A stretch of 64,000 nt of DNA from Vibrio cidicii (GCF_009763805.1 NZ_CP046804.1:2170001-2234000); one strand, 5' to 3'. Shown: positions 29,342 through 40,740, counted from the first letter of the stretch. Numbers and translations are program-made. The notes: a model not told the origin generated them from the sequence alone.

Positions 29342-30529
29342 TTAGGCGATGGTCACACGGGCAAACTTACGTTTGCCGACTTGGAACACATAAGTGCCAG
29401 CAAGCGGTTCAAGTTTGGCATCTTCGATCTTTTCGCCATCCAGCTTCGCGGCGCCTTGTTTAACCATACGCATCGCTTCCGAGGTCGATGCGCAAAGCTC
29501 GGCGTCTTTCAACAGATTCGCAATCGCGGTACCTGCGGCAAACGTAAACTCTGGCATTTCATCAGGCACTTGGTTTTTAGCAAAACGGTTGACAAACTCT
29601 TGCTCAGCCGCGTCTGCATCGGCTTCACTATGGAAACGAGCAATGATCTCTTTCGCCAGCAACACTTTAATATCGCGTGGGTTTTTACCCGCTTGAACGT
29701 CTGCTTTGAACTGTGCAATCTCTTCCAAAGGACGGAAAGAGAGCAGTTCGTAGTAACTCCACATCAAAGTGTCTGATATCGACATGATCTTGCCGAACAT
29801 CTCACTCGGCGCTTCGCTGATACCGATGTAGTTGCCTGACGATTTCGACATTTTCTTCTCGCCATCAAGGCCAACAAGCAGCGGCATCATCAGTACCACT
29901 TGCGGCTTCTGGCCGTGAGATTTTTGCAGTTCGCGACCCATCAATAAGTTAAATTTCTGGTCAGTACCGCCAAGCTCAACATCGGTTTCCATCGCAACCG
30001 AGTCCCAGCCTTGCAACAGTGGATACATGAACTCGTGAATGGCGATCGGCTGACCACCCGCGTAACGCTTTTTAAAATCGTCACGCTCCAGCATACGTGC
30101 CACGGTTTGATTGGCCGCAAGACGAATCATCCCTTCCGCACCCAGCTCAGAAAGCCATTCAGAGTTAAACTGAATTTTGGTTTTGGCTGGATCAAGGATT
30201 TTGAACACCTGCTCTTTATAAGTTTCAGCGTTACGCAGTACATCTTCACGGCTGAGCGGTGGACGCGTGCTGTTCTTACCCGTTGGGTCACCGACCATAG
30301 CGGTAAAATCACCAATCAGGAATGTCACTTCATGACCTAATTCTTGGAACAAGCGAAGCTTATTGAATATCACCGTGTGGCCAAGGTGGATGTCAGGTGC
30401 GGTCGGATCCGCACCTAATTTGATACGTAGAGGACGGCCTTCTTTTAATTTTGCGATTAGCTCTTCTTCTGGAATCAGCTCTTCAACACCGCGTTTAATC
30501 TCGGCTAGTGCAGCTTCAATGCTCGCCAT
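29342..30529 (-). CDS. tyrS: Tyrosyl-tRNA synthetase
   Basis: 395 residues. Class I signatures are HLGH in [13 protein letters not shown] (about 45-57) and KMSKS in [14 protein letters not shown], followed by a C-terminal S4-like RNA-binding domain (about 330-395). The 395-residue length and KMSKS motif place it in the shorter TyrZ-like branch, not the 424-residue E. coli TyrS. Convergent with dacB. Vibrios can hold a second tyrosyl-tRNA synthetase elsewhere; not testable here. Confidence 0.94.
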   Translation of the reverse strand: MASIEAALAEIKRGVEELIPEEELIAKLKEGRPLRIKLGADPTAPDIHLGHTVIFNKLRLFQELGHEVTFLIGDFTAMVGDPTGKNSTRPPLSREDVLRNAETYKEQVFKILDPAKTKIQFNSEWLSELGAEGMIRLAANQTVARMLERDDFKKRYAGGQPIAIHEFMYPLLQGWDSVAMETDVELGGTDQKFNLLMGRELQKSHGQKPQVVLMMPLLVGLDGEKKMSKSSGNYIGISEAPSEMFGKIMSISDTLMWSYYELLSFRPLEEIAQFKADVQAGKNPRDIKVLLAKEIIARFHSEADADAAEQEFVNRFAKNQVPDEMPEFTFAAGTAIANLLKDAELCASTSEAMRMVKQGAAKLDGEKIEDAKLEPLAGTYVFQVGKRKFARVTIA

Positions 30530-30658
30530 GCTTGTTCACTCCCACAAATTTGGCAAAATATAATAGCTGGACATCTTACTTGAATAGCACTGCATTTTGA
30601 AACAAGTTAGACTAATCCAAGGCTATTTTTCTCTCTTAGATATCATTAAAAACCAGAC

Positions 30659-31951
30659 ATGCTTTCGATCTTTACTCGTCTCCCACTGCTGCACAAAATG
30701 TTCATTGGCTTTTTTAGTGCAATCATATTCAGCGCTGCCTTTTTGCTCCCCGATGTAAACGACTTGCGCCCCAAAGAAAATCATTTGCAAGTCGGCTTGC
30801 ATTATCCGATTGAACTCAATGCGCAAAGTTTTTCTCTCACTACGCCACTTAGTGCCGAATCGGCCATCAGTCGTTGGGAGCAGCACCGAGTGAAAGAAGG
30901 CGAAAGCGCCGCCTTACTCTTTAGCCGGATTGGCTTGTCGGCCAGTTTGCTTCATCAGTTGATCAGCACCAACAACGATATTCAAGAGCAGTTAACCAAG
31001 CTACGTCCTGGCGATCTATTGCAATTTGGCTTTGATGAGCAAAACAATCTGCTGCAACTCAAAAGACAATTAAACGCGTTCGAAACCTTTGCCATACAGA
31101 GAGAAGGCGAGCAATTTATTTCACAATTAGACCGCAAAGAGGTCAACTATCAATACGCCTACGCCGAAGCCACGATTACTTCCAATTTCTGGAACGCAGC
31201 AATCAGCGCGAATTTAACCCCTAACCAAATCATGGAGCTGGCGGGCATTTTTGGCTGGGATATCGATTTCGCGTTAGATATTCGTGAAAAAGACAGTTTT
31301 CGCGTTCTGTATCAGGAACAAGTCGTTGAAGGAGAAGTGATTGGTCGCGGACGGATCATCGCGGCGATTTTCCACAACCAAGGCGAAACATTCACTGCGA
31401 TTTATGATGATAGAACCGACAACTACTACGATGAAAATGGCCGTGCGATGAAAAAAGCCTTCCTTCGGGCACCGATCGATTTTCGCCGTGTCAGTTCCAA
31501 TTTCAATCCACGTCGCCTTCACCCGGTGACTGGCCAAGTCAAAGCACACCGTGGCACGGACTACGTCGCGCCAGTGGGCACTCCTATTTGGGCGGCGGGC
31601 GATGGTGTGGTATTGCAATCTGGCTACAACCAGTTCAACGGTAATTACGTGTTTATCAAACACAGCAATACTTACATCACCAAATATCTGCATATGAAAA
31701 AACGTCTGGTCAAAACGGGCCAACGGGTAAAGCAAGGGCAGACGGTTGGCACGCTTGGTGGGACAGGGCGCGTTACGGGTCCGCACTTACACTACGAATT
31801 TTTGGTCAATGGGGTGCATAAAAACCCCAGAACGGTAAGTTTGCCTCAGGCGCAATCACTGAGCGGAAGTGCAAAACAGACCTTTATCGCCAACTCCACA
31901 CTGAGTCTGGAGAAATTGGAGCGCTACAGTAAACTGCTGGCTATGCAATAA
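30659..31951 (+). CDS. M23 (LytM) peptidoglycan endopeptidase, MepM/Shy type
   Basis: 430 residues. One N-terminal membrane anchor (about 13-31), a LysM/OapA-like middle part (VKEGESAALLFSRIGLS), then the M23 catalytic domain at about 285-385. Zinc ligands: His and Asp in HRGTDYVAPVGTPIW and the HxH of GPHLHYEF, all intact, so the enzyme should be active. Proteins of this layout cut the peptide crosslinks of peptidoglycan and allow cell-wall growth (E. coli MepM; V. cholerae Shy endopeptidases). Divergent from tyrS, convergent with the RND genes. Which Shy protein it matches cannot be settled here. Confidence 0.9.
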   Translation: MLSIFTRLPLLHKMFIGFFSAIIFSAAFLLPDVNDLRPKENHLQVGLHYPIELNAQSFSLTTPLSAESAISRWEQHRVKEGESAALLFSRIGLSASLLHQLISTNNDIQEQLTKLRPGDLLQFGFDEQNNLLQLKRQLNAFETFAIQREGEQFISQLDRKEVNYQYAYAEATITSNFWNAAISANLTPNQIMELAGIFGWDIDFALDIREKDSFRVLYQEQVVEGEVIGRGRIIAAIFHNQGETFTAIYDDRTDNYYDENGRAMKKAFLRAPIDFRRVSSNFNPRRLHPVTGQVKAHRGTDYVAPVGTPIWAAGDGVVLQSGYNQFNGNYVFIKHSNTYITKYLHMKKRLVKTGQRVKQGQTVGTLGGTGRVTGPHLHYEFLVNGVHKNPRTVSLPQAQSLSGSAKQTFIANSTLSLEKLERYSKLLAMQ

Positions 31952-31965
31952 TCTTCTTGCAAACG

Positions 31966-31995
31966 AAAAGAGGCAATTCAAATTGCCTCTTTTTA
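31966..31995. terminator. Bidirectional terminator between M23 gene and RND genes
   Basis: AAAAGAGGCAAT pairs with ATTGCCTCTTTT (31967-31992), flanked by A-rich and T-rich runs. Confidence 0.88.
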
Positions 31996-32025
31996 TTTCA
32001 CCTAAAACCTTTCGCTACACTATTT

Positions 32026-35000
32026 TTACCGCAGCGTCTTCGCTTCTTCCTCCGCAATCAGCTGCTCATATTCATCAAGCACAATGGGAGAGGCTTTCTC
32101 ACGGCCCAACATCAACAAACAGGGCGTAAGCACTAACGTTAAAACGGTCGCGAAAGCCAGCCCACCCGCAACTGCGGTTGCCAATTGCGACCACCATTGA
32201 GTACTCGGTGCACCGAACTCGATTTTCTGATTGATCAAATCGATGTTCATCTCAAGCACCATCGGCAGCAGTCCTAAAATGGTCGTAATGGTGGTTAACA
32301 TCACCGGGCGTAAACGCTGAACTCCGGTTCTGAGAATCGCTTCTTCCCTCTCCAATCCACGTTTTCTCAGTTGGTTGTAAGTATCAATCAACACAATATT
32401 GTTGTTCACCACAATACCAGCCAAGGCAATTACCCCAATTCCAGACATAATAATGCCAAAGGGCTTTTGGAAAATCAGTAGCCCAGCAAACACGCCAACG
32501 GTTGAAAACAACACCGCACTTAAGATCAGAAACGCTTGATAGAAACTGTTGAACTGAGTAATAAGAATCAAAGCCATCACAGCCAGCGCCACCATAAACG
32601 CCGTTTGCAAGAAGGCAGACGAGTTTTCCTGCTCTTCATTTTGCCCACGAATTTTAAACTCTACTCCAGAAGGAAGGCCGAGCTCACTGAGCGCTTGTTC
32701 TATTTTCGGCAGTTCCAACGCCAAATTGTAGCCTTCAGCCATGTCCGCCATCACGTTAATCACACGATGCCCGTCGATACGCTTGATGGTATCTTGCTTA
32801 TGATTCGGTTTAATCTCCGCAAAATTGGTGATGGGTACTAATCCCGCTGCCGTTTTCACCCTTAATTGCTCAAAACGACCAATATCGCGTTTGTCTTCTG
32901 GATAACGCACCAGAATATCGACTTCTTCATCCGCATCATCTGGCAAATAATCGCCTATTTTCAAGCCATTGGTGACAAACTGTACGGTATTGCCAACTAA
33001 GGTGGCATCAGCAGCAAAGCGAGAAGCGTCATCACGGCGAATATCGATCTGCCAGTCAATTCCATCTTTACTCGACGAGTCACTGAGATTGGTCAAAGCG
33101 GGATTGTTATCCGCCCAATGACGCACAAGCTTCGCCGCTTCGTCTAAGTAATCGGGCACACGCGAAGACATTTCGATCACGAGATCATGTTCCACTGGCG
33201 GCCCTGCATCCGGGAACTTGTACTCAATTTCCACCCCAGCAAATTTCGATGTCGTTTGCTTTAGCTCTTCGATGATGGTTTTCACTTTGCGACGGTATTG
33301 CCAATCGACCGGCGTTATCTGAATCTGCCCTATCTCATCATCGCCCCCCGTTCGAGTGTAGACACTTTCAAACTCATCGTGGCCAAGCATGACTTGCTCG
33401 ATATCACGCATCACGGCATCTTTCTCATAGATAGAAAGATCGCCATACGAGCGAACTTTGACGGTAAAGAAAGGCGGATCAACCTCAGGGAAGAATTCCG
33501 CGCCGAGACCAGCTTTGCTGTAGGTAAAACCGACACCAACCGCCAGCAAGATCGCACTCAACAGAATTTTCAGCGGATGGCGAATCGCAATGGCGAGAGT
33601 TTGATAGTAAAGCTTGGTGATCCCAGTTGCTTTATCAAACTCGCCATTGTGCAGTGCCACCATTCGACGTTGATTTTCAGCGGAAACATTTTGCGGTTTA
33701 CCAATCAAACCACCGAGTACGGGCACAAACAGCAGCGCCATAATCAGAGAAGCGGCTAACGTTGCTATCAAGGTCAACGGCAAATACTTCATGAACTCGC
33801 CGGTAATATCTGGCCAGAAAAGCAAAGGAGCAAAAGCGGCGAGCGTGGTCGCGGTAGAAGCAGTAATCGGCCACGCCATACGTTTGGCAGCATCAAGATA
33901 GGCTCTGCGCCTGTCCACGCCTTCTTGCATACGTCGATCGGCAAACTCCGTTACTACAATCGCACCGTCAACCAACATGCCAACCGCCATGATAAGAGCA
34001 AACAGCACGACAATATTGACGGTTAAGCCAAACACGGCCAACACCAGTAAACCAGTTAAAAATGAGCCCGGAATCGATACGCCAACCAAAAACGCGGTGC
34101 GAACACCTAAAATGGCGATGATGACAATCACCACTAGAATAATGGCCGACAAAATGTTGTTCTGCAGATCGTTGAGCATCAACTCAACATCTTTTGACTG
34201 ATCCCAAGTGTATTTAACCAACAAGTTTCGCTGGCCAATCGTCCCTTTTTTGCGCCTCTTCGATAACCAGTTTCACCAACTCAACCGTTTCGATGATGTT
34301 CTCACCTGCGCGTTTTTTGACATCCAACACCACGGCAGATTTACCATCGAGGCGGGCAAAGCTCTCCGGATCACGAAAAGAGCGGCGTACCGTTGCGACA
34401 TCAGCAAAGGTGATCACTTGCTTGCCGTCCACTTTGATCGGCAACTCTAAAACATCTTTAAGTGAGTCGAAAACCGAAGGCACTTTCACCGAGAAACGGC
34501 CGTAGCCAGTATCGACGAAACCTGCCGCAACGACTCGGTTATTCAAAGCGATCAAATTATAGATATCACCCTGATCAAGGCCATAGCTCTCCATCAATAG
34601 CGGATCGACGACGATTTCCACGATATCTTCTCGGTCACCGGCAATATCCACTTCCAGCACCTGACGGAAGCTTTCTAGTTTGTCACGAAGCTGACGGGCA
34701 ACCTGAACAATCGCGCGATCCGGCACCGTGCCATATAGCACCACCGACAAAGCAGGCTCTTCCGAGGCGAGCGTCACTTCGTTTACCGTTGGCTCATCAC
34801 TCTCCGTCGGCAATTTCGGCTTAGCTAAATCGACCGCTTCACGCACATCCGCCATGGCTTTGGCCAAATCACTGCCAACGGTAAACTCCAACACCACAGA
34901 AGCATGTCCCTCTGAAGCGGTGGACGTCATCTCTTTAACGCCCTCAATCGAGCGCAGCTCCTGCTCAATCGGCCGAACCAACAACCGCTCAGCATCGGCA

Positions 35001-35170
35001 GGCGAAATACCTTGGTGACTCACCGAAACATAAATAATCGGAATGGTGATATCCGGGCTCGACTCTTTGGGAATCGTCATGTAGGTGCCCACACCAGCAA
35101 TCAAAATCAAGATCAGCAAGCTGATCATAGTGCGCGAGCGCGATAAGGCCGCATCTATGACAGAAAACAT
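32026..35170 (-). CDS. RND-family efflux pump, inner-membrane component (one-base frameshift)
   Basis: Repaired length 1047 residues, normal for an AcrB/MMPL-like RND pump: one N-terminal transmembrane helix (TMISLLILILIAGVGTYM), a periplasmic porter domain, a block of six helices with VGMLVDGAIVVTEFADRRMQ (proton-relay Asp), a second periplasmic loop, and a second block of helices (GIVVNNNIVLIDTYNQ). As read it is two frames, 35170-34214 and 34224-32026. Deleting one T from the plus-strand GTTTC (TTT 34226-34228) fuses them as DDWPANLLVKYTWDQSKD. The adaptor gene is 9 bases upstream; an outer-membrane TolC partner is not encoded here. Substrate unknown. Confidence 0.9.
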
Positions 35171-35179
35171 ACCGCCCCC

Positions 35180-36274
35180 TTAGTTGACCGCGACACTGGC
35201 TTGGCGCGTCGCACGGACTTTATCACCATCGCGCACAAAACCTTGACCAAGGACGATAATGTCAACTTTGTCTCCCAACCCAGAGAGCCAAACGCCATCT
35301 TGCTCCGCTTTGACCAGTTGAATAGGTACAAAACGCACCACGTTGTCTTGCAAAGTCTTCACGCCTAGATTGCCATTGTTATCCAGTGCCAGCATGGCTG
35401 GCGTTACTTTGATGGCTAAGGTTTCATCTAAGGTAAGATGTACTTCAGCGCTCACCCCCGCTGGGATTCGCTGCATGCGGTTATCCACTTCGACTTCAAT
35501 CGGGAAAGTATTAGTGGCGGGAGAAGAGACCTGCCCTACATAGCGAATCTTACCGTCCAAGACCAGACCGTTGAGGAGACGGACTTTCGCCGTTTGTGAG
35601 TTAGCCAGCGATTGCACATGGCGCTCACTGACATCGGCCTCTATCAGCAACTTATCCAAGTCAATCACCGTCGCAACTGGGTCGCCGATACCAACAAAGT
35701 CGCCGAGTTCGACAAAACGACTATCCACAATGCCATCAAAAGGAGCTTTCACTTCGGTGTTGCGCAGCTCGGTTTCCACCGTCACCAGATTCGCTTTCGC
35801 TTCCACTAGGGCCGCTTCGGCCGTAGCAAAGGCCACTTCACCTTGTAGGCCACGGTTATTGAGCGATTGCGCCGCTTTGAACTCTTTCTGCCGAACGTCC
35901 AGCATGGCTTTGGCACGCTGCAACTGGGAGTCAAGATCGCGTTTATCTATCACGGCGATCACTTGGCCTTTACGTACCGCTTGGCCCTTCTCGACTTCTA
36001 AACGCACAATTTTTCCAGCGATTTCAGCACCTAATTTGGCTTGCCGATTGGGCGCTGTACGGCCATAGAGATCAATGCTCTTGGCGGTATTTTGTGCGTT
36101 AAAGGTTTGAAAAACGACACTCGCGAGTGGAATCGCTTGTTCTTTGCTAAGGGGCGCGGGCTCTTCGGCTTGCAGAGAACCAACACTAAGCCACGTGGTT
36201 AATGCGAGAATAATAAGTAGAGAAACTAGCCATGGACGCTGCAAAAAAAAGCGGCCTTGTTGTTTGATAGACAT
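35180..36274 (-). CDS. RND efflux periplasmic adaptor (membrane fusion protein)
   Basis: 364 residues. An N-terminal membrane segment (about 14-33), a lipoyl-like half (KLGAEIAGKIVRLEVEKGQAVRKGQVIAVID, within about 83-113), a coiled-coil hairpin rich in Ala/Glu/Lys (about 115-170), the second lipoyl half (NTEVKAPFDGIVDSRFVELGDFV) and beta-barrel domains follow, as in MFP proteins. It links the inner-membrane RND pump encoded 9 bases downstream to an outer-membrane channel. No regulator is adjacent. Confidence 0.92.
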   Translation of the reverse strand: MSIKQQGRFFLQRPWLVSLLIILALTTWLSVGSLQAEEPAPLSKEQAIPLASVVFQTFNAQNTAKSIDLYGRTAPNRQAKLGAEIAGKIVRLEVEKGQAVRKGQVIAVIDKRDLDSQLQRAKAMLDVRQKEFKAAQSLNNRGLQGEVAFATAEAALVEAKANLVTVETELRNTEVKAPFDGIVDSRFVELGDFVGIGDPVATVIDLDKLLIEADVSERHVQSLANSQTAKVRLLNGLVLDGKIRYVGQVSSPATNTFPIEVEVDNRMQRIPAGVSAEVHLTLDETLAIKVTPAMLALDNNGNLGVKTLQDNVVRFVPIQLVKAEQDGVWLSGLGDKVDIIVLGQGFVRDGDKVRATRQASVAVN

Positions 36275-36391
36275 AAAAAGTCCTTTTTATTTGCTCCCCG
36301 GATTCTGGAGCATGTTTTACGCAATATCCTAGCGGCGTAAAACAAAGGCAGTTGTGCAATACAACTACCTTTGAAGAAAAGTCTAACCGGA

Positions 36392-36733
36392 TTACACGCT
36401 AAACGAGGCGCCGCAACCACAGGTGGTTTTGGCATTGGGGTTATCAATGAAGAAACGCGATCCTTCTAACCCTTCCGTGTAATCGACCACACCGCCGATC
36501 AAATACTGCAAACTCATAGGGTCAACCACCAGAGTGACACCACTATTTTCAATGGTCATGTCACCGTCGTTGACGTTTTCATCGAAAGTAAAACCATACT
36601 GGAAACCGCTACAGCCACCGCCAGTAATATAGACACGCAATTTCAGCGCAGGATTCTCTTCCTCAGCAATCAACATTCTTACCCGTGCCGCTGCTGCATC
36701 CGAAAAGGATATTGGTACATTCATATCGCTCAC
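36392..36733 (-). CDS. erpA: ErpA, A-type iron-sulfur carrier
   Basis: 113 residues (E. coli 114). The three cluster-binding cysteines are present: one in [11 protein letters not shown] and two in the terminal [11 protein letters not shown]. ErpA passes Fe-S clusters to apo-proteins, including isoprenoid enzymes. The start is placed at GTG 36733 ([12 protein letters not shown] when read as initiator), with GAGAGG correctly spaced upstream; an ATG at 36748 would add five unconserved residues and lie on that Shine-Dalgarno sequence. Its promoter carries a near-consensus IscR type 1 site, so repression by holo-IscR is expected. Divergent from hemL. Confidence 0.95.
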   Translation of the reverse strand: MSDMNVPISFSDAAAARVRMLIAEEENPALKLRVYITGGGCSGFQYGFTFDENVNDGDMTIENSGVTLVVDPMSLQYLIGGVVDYTEGLEGSRFFIDNPNAKTTCGCGASFSV

Positions 36734-36820
36734 GACGACCTCTCTCACTCGTGTAATGCCGTCGGTATGATTATTCCAAATAATTCACGCGACGGACGTA
36801 TCTTTTTTGATATGAGAGCG

Positions 36821-36853
36821 ATTATCTAATACCTGACCAAGACGTTCAAGTAT
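36821..36853 (-). promoter_or_regulatory. erpA promoter with IscR type 1 operator
   Basis: On the minus strand TTGAAC (36849-36844), a 17-base spacer and GATAAT (36826-36821) form a good sigma-70 promoter. A 25-base element at 36829-36853 (plus-strand ends ATACCTGAC and CAAGTAT) agrees with the IscR type 1 consensus at 21 of 25 positions by my count and covers the -35 element and spacer. IscR regulation of erpA is known in E. coli; here it is inferred from the site. Confidence 0.7.
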
Positions 36854-37014
36854 TCACCATCTTATAGTTCGCTCTTAAGCGCTACATTCTAGCCTGAATA
36901 TTTTCCGTAAACTCGTGAAAGGAGTCATAAAGCTTAGCAAAATATTTCTAACTATCTCTCAGAGAGGTACAATGCCCGCCACTTGGTCCCGAGCAATCAG
37001 AAGAGGATAAACCC

Positions 37015-38310
37015 ATGACCAAATCATCCGAGCTGTATCAGAAAGCCCAACAGACCATCCCCGGCGGCGTGAATTCCCCGGTGCGCGCTTTTAATGGCGT
37101 TGGCGGTTCACCAATTTTTGTTGAAAGAGCCGATGGTGCGCTGATCTTTGATGCGGACGGTAAAGCTTATATCGACTACGTGGGTTCATGGGGGCCTATG
37201 ATTCTCGGCCACAACCACGCGGTGATTCGTGAAGCGGTGATTGATGCAGCGCAGCGCGGTTTGAGCTTTGGTGCGCCGACCGAGATGGAAATCAAAATGG
37301 CAGAACTGGTTTCACAGCTCGTGCCATCGATGGAACAGTTGCGTATGGTAAGCTCTGGTACTGAAGCGACCATGAGCGCGATTCGTTTGGCGCGTGGATT
37401 TACTGGCCGCGACAAAATTGTCAAATTTGAAGGCTGCTACCACGGCCACGCAGACAGCTTGCTAGTCAAAGCCGGTTCAGGCGCATTAACCCTTGGTCAA
37501 CCAAGCTCGCCTGGAGTCCCTGCTGATTTTGCCAAACATACGCTGACCGCTCGCTTCAACGATTTGGAGTCAGTGCGTGAACTGTTTGCAGCCAACCCGG
37601 GCGAAATCGCCTGTATCATCGTCGAACCTGTCGCTGGGAACATGAACTGCATTCCACCCGTGGAAGGTTTCCATCAAGGTCTGCGTGAAATCTGCGACCA
37701 AGAGGGCGCGCTGTTAATTTTTGATGAAGTGATGACGGGGTTCCGTGTGGCACTGGGCGGCGCGCAAGCGTATTACGACATCAAACCCGATCTCACTACT
37801 CTGGGGAAAATCATTGGTGGTGGGATGCCGGTTGGTGCGTTTGGTGGACGTAAAGATGTGATGCAATTTATCGCACCAACAGGTCCGGTTTACCAAGCTG
37901 GCACGCTATCAGGCAACCCGGTTGCGATGGCAGCGGGTTACGCTTGCCTGAATCTACTAAAAGAAGAAGGCAACGAAAAACGTTTAGCGGCGAAAACCAA
38001 ACAATTAGCCGACGGTTTCAAATCGTTAGCCGACAAACACGGCATCCCGCTAGTGGTCAACCAAGTCGGCGGCATGTTCGGTTTCTTCTTTACCGAACAA
38101 GAGCACATCACGTGCTATGAAGATGTGGCCAAATGCGATGTTGAAAGATTCAAACGCTTCTTCCATCTGATGATTGAGCACGGTGTCTATTTGGCGCCTT
38201 CTGCTTTTGAAGCGAGCTTTACTTCTTTAGCGCACGGTTCAAAAGAGATCGATGCGACGCTCGAAGCGGCGGATCGCTGTTTTGCCATCTTGGCGCAAGA
38301 ACAGCAATAA
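37015..38310 (+). CDS. hemL: Glutamate-1-semialdehyde 2,1-aminomutase
   Basis: 431 residues (E. coli 426). A PLP-dependent class III aminotransferase-fold enzyme making 5-aminolevulinate from glutamate-1-semialdehyde (C5 haem pathway). The PLP lysine lies in [18 protein letters not shown] (about residues 262-279). The start [26 protein letters not shown] is typical, with AGAGGATAA upstream. Divergent from erpA. Ends in a strong terminator at 38332. Confidence 0.97.
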   Translation: MTKSSELYQKAQQTIPGGVNSPVRAFNGVGGSPIFVERADGALIFDADGKAYIDYVGSWGPMILGHNHAVIREAVIDAAQRGLSFGAPTEMEIKMAELVSQLVPSMEQLRMVSSGTEATMSAIRLARGFTGRDKIVKFEGCYHGHADSLLVKAGSGALTLGQPSSPGVPADFAKHTLTARFNDLESVRELFAANPGEIACIIVEPVAGNMNCIPPVEGFHQGLREICDQEGALLIFDEVMTGFRVALGGAQAYYDIKPDLTTLGKIIGGGMPVGAFGGRKDVMQFIAPTGPVYQAGTLSGNPVAMAAGYACLNLLKEEGNEKRLAAKTKQLADGFKSLADKHGIPLVVNQVGGMFGFFFTEQEHITCYEDVAKCDVERFKRFFHLMIEHGVYLAPSAFEASFTSLAHGSKEIDATLEAADRCFAILAQEQQ

Positions 38311-38331
38311 TATCCTTCGCCTACTAAGTTC

Positions 38332-38361
38332 AATGGGCCAGCGCAACGTGGCCCATTTTTA
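38332..38361 (+). terminator. hemL terminator
   Basis: ATGGGCCA (38333-38340) pairs with TGGCCCAT (38349-38356), followed by TTTTTATT. It overlaps the stop codon of the small minus-strand ORF 38359-38478. Confidence 0.88.
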
Positions 38362-38478
38362 TTGCCAGTTGAAAAGCACCAGTAGTGCCAGCACCACTAC
38401 GACGAGGGAAAACCAAGGAGTGGATCTTTTCCGTTGCTGTTTTTCACAGCCTTTATCTTTATTGCAACAGCCCATCAT
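38359..38478 (-). CDS. Small single-span membrane protein, 39 residues, function unknown
   Basis: I do not recognise this gene. A minus-strand ORF of 39 codons begins MMGCCNKDKGCEKQQRKRS and ends with a hydrophobic helix of about 17 residues (FSLVVVVLALLVLFNW) before the stop. GGAG lies about 5 bases before the ATG. The layout is a cysteine- and lysine/arginine-rich N-terminus, then one transmembrane segment, with the basic side expected in the cytoplasm. It fills the gap between hemL and the AI-2E permease and is convergent with hemL. The three Cys (4, 5, 11) could bind a metal or form disulfides; this is speculation. It could be chance, but the start site and charge layout favour a real gene. 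Confidence 0.55.
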   Translation of the reverse strand: MMGCCNKDKGCEKQQRKRSTPWFSLVVVVLALLVLFNWQ

Positions 38479-38543
38479 CCACTCTCCGCATTGATAACGT
38501 CATGATTTGGCGTCATTATAACCACAATATCAATCTATCGTGG

Positions 38544-39639
38544 ATGGCAACTGTGTCAGAAAAAGTCAAAATTACTTCCAGTCATCGGGTTTTGATCGTC
38601 GCGCTACTGGCCGCTGGCATTGCCTGTTATTTGCTAGTCGAGCCCTACATCAACTCGATCATTATGGCGTTTATCATTTCTCTGCTGATGTTTCCTGTTC
38701 ACCAATGGTTCGAACTTAAGATGCCACAGAAGAAAAATCTGGCCTCATTACTCTCTTGCGTTGTGCTGACCTTCATTATCGTGGTGCCGCTGCTGTTTGT
38801 ATTCGCTGCTATCGTACAACAAGGATCTCTGTTTTCTCAGAACACTTACAAATGGGTAACGCACGGTGGCATTCAAACCGTGTTCGCTCATCCTTGGGTG
38901 ACTAAAGGGCTGGAAACTGCTCAATGAATATTTGCCTTTTGACAATATTGACGCCAAGTCGATTGCCGAAAAAGTGGGGCAACTGGCCAGTGCACTCGGA
39001 TCCAATTTAGTCGCCATTAGCGCCAAAATTTTGGGGGACGCCACCAACTTTTTGCTGGATTTGTTCCTCATGCTATTTGTGCTGTTCTTCTTGTTACGCG
39101 ACCACGATAAGATCATCGCCGCCATCCGACACATTTTGCCTCTGTCGCGCAGTCAAGAAGACAAACTGCTGGATGAAATTGAGCAAGTCTCGAAGTCAGC
39201 CGTGATGGGCTCTTTTCTCACCGCGATAGCACAAGGGGTTGCTGGCGGTATCGGCATGTGGCTCGCGGGCTTCCCTGCCCTTTTCTGGGGCACCATGATG
39301 GGCTTCGCCTCTTTCATTCCGGTGGTAGGTACGGCGCTGATTTGGATTCCGGCGACACTCTATCTGCTGCTGACCGGAGAAACGGGCTGGGCCATCTTCT
39401 TGGCGATTTGGAGCATTGCGGTAGTCGGTTCGATTGATAATCTGCTGCGGCCGTTTTTGATGCAAGGCAGCGCGGGAATGAACACCCTGATGATCTTCTT
39501 TTCTCTTTTGGGCGGTATTCAACTGTTTGGCCTCATCGGCCTTATTTATGGACCGCTCATTTTTGCCATCACTATGGTGCTGTTCAATATTTACGAGGAA
39601 GAGTTTAAGAGCTTTCTCGACCAACAAGACAACAGCTAA
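38544..39639 (+). CDS. AI-2E (PerM/YdiK) family membrane protein (one-base frameshift)
   Basis: Repaired length 364 residues with about eight transmembrane helices, the AI-2E family layout: helix pairs at the start (VLIVALLAAGIACYLLVEPYINS), a cytoplasmic middle part, and conserved GSFLTAIAQGVAGGIGMWLAG and GFASFIPVVGTALIWIP near the C-terminal half. The first frame ends at 38927; deleting one A from GAAAC (AAA 38914-38916) continues as GLELLNEYLPFDNIDAKS. The start is taken at ATG 38544 (MATVSEKVKITSSHR); longer starts overlap the small ORF on the other strand and are not family-like. Members transport autoinducer-2 or act in Na+/H+ exchange; the role here is unknown. Confidence 0.88.
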
Positions 39640-39710
39640 CCTCAGACACACTTCAAGTCATGGGCAGAGTGTGCGAAAATCTGCCCAATTTTTATCTATA
39701 GCGTACCCAC

Positions 39711-40733
39711 ATGTCTGCATACACCGCCCCAAGCCAAATCGCCCAGCGTCAACTCGATTATTTCAAAGGTAAACACGTTCTGGTCGCTGGAGAGATCGAA
39801 GACACTTTCCCCATCGAACTGACGCAGCATTGCCAATCCGTGACTGTGTTTACCTCCAATTACGCTTACTTTCGTCAAATTCAGCAATCCGAACAGGTGA
39901 AGAGTTACTTTGGCGCCGAGTTTGACCAAGCGACGCAAGCGGACCTGTTGCTGCTCTACTGGCCAAAGGCCAAAGCAGAAGCGAACTACCTACTTTCGAT
40001 GCTGATGGCCAAATTAGGCCAAGGTTGCGAGATAGTGGTGGTGGGTGAGAACCGCTCTGGGATAAAAAGTATAGAGAAAATGTTTAGCAACTACGGGCCA
40101 ATCAACAAGTACGACTCCGCTCGTCGCTGTTCATTTTATTGGGGACAATGCGAACAGACTCCTGCTCCCTTTACTCAACAAGATTGGTTTGCCAGCTATC
40201 AACTGACACTCAATGGTCACACTATCACGGTAAAAAGCCTACCAGGCGTATTTAGCCACGGCGAGTTTGATCTAGGCAGTAAACTGCTACTCGAAACCTT
40301 GCCGGCATTAAGCGGTAAAGTGCTGGATTTTGGCTGTGGCGCGGGAGTCCTTGGTGCATTCATGGCCAAAGCCAACCCTGAGATTAGCCTCGAAATGTGC
40401 GATATCAATGCTTATGCCTTGGCATCAAGCCAAGCCACCTTGCAAGCCAATGGCTTGGAAGGTCGTGTGTTTGCTTCCGATATCTACTCTGATACCGCCA
40501 GTGATTACCGTTTCATCATCTCTAACCCACCATTTCACAGCGGTCTCGAAACAAATTATAACGCAGCCGAAACTTTGTTGGGTAAGGCACCACAATACCT
40601 TAATGCCAATGGTGAACTGCTCATCGTTGCCAACAGCTTCCTGCGCTACCCTCCGATTATAGAGCAATCATTCGGTAATTGTGCGACGCTAAATAAGACC
40701 AGCAAGTTCGCTATTTATCACGCACACAAGTAA
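39711..40733 (+). CDS. rsmC: RsmC, 16S rRNA m2G1207 methyltransferase
   Basis: 340 residues (E. coli 343): an N-terminal degenerate methyltransferase-like domain (1-~160) that aids folding and a C-terminal catalytic one. SAM motif [17 protein letters not shown] (about 203-219) and the NPPFHSG catalytic motif (about 272-278) are intact. It methylates G1207 in 16S rRNA of the 30S subunit. In E. coli rsmC is next to holD-rimI; here it lies about 38 kb away from that pair. Confidence 0.95.
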   Translation: MSAYTAPSQIAQRQLDYFKGKHVLVAGEIEDTFPIELTQHCQSVTVFTSNYAYFRQIQQSEQVKSYFGAEFDQATQADLLLLYWPKAKAEANYLLSMLMAKLGQGCEIVVVGENRSGIKSIEKMFSNYGPINKYDSARRCSFYWGQCEQTPAPFTQQDWFASYQLTLNGHTITVKSLPGVFSHGEFDLGSKLLLETLPALSGKVLDFGCGAGVLGAFMAKANPEISLEMCDINAYALASSQATLQANGLEGRVFASDIYSDTASDYRFIISNPPFHSGLETNYNAAETLLGKAPQYLNANGELLIVANSFLRYPPIIEQSFGNCATLNKTSKFAIYHAHK

Positions 40734-40740
40734 GCAAATT

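Noticed and set aside
31274..31786. A 170-residue minus-strand ORF inside the M23 peptidase gene
   Set aside because: Antisense shadow of a clear conserved gene, with no domain or start signal.
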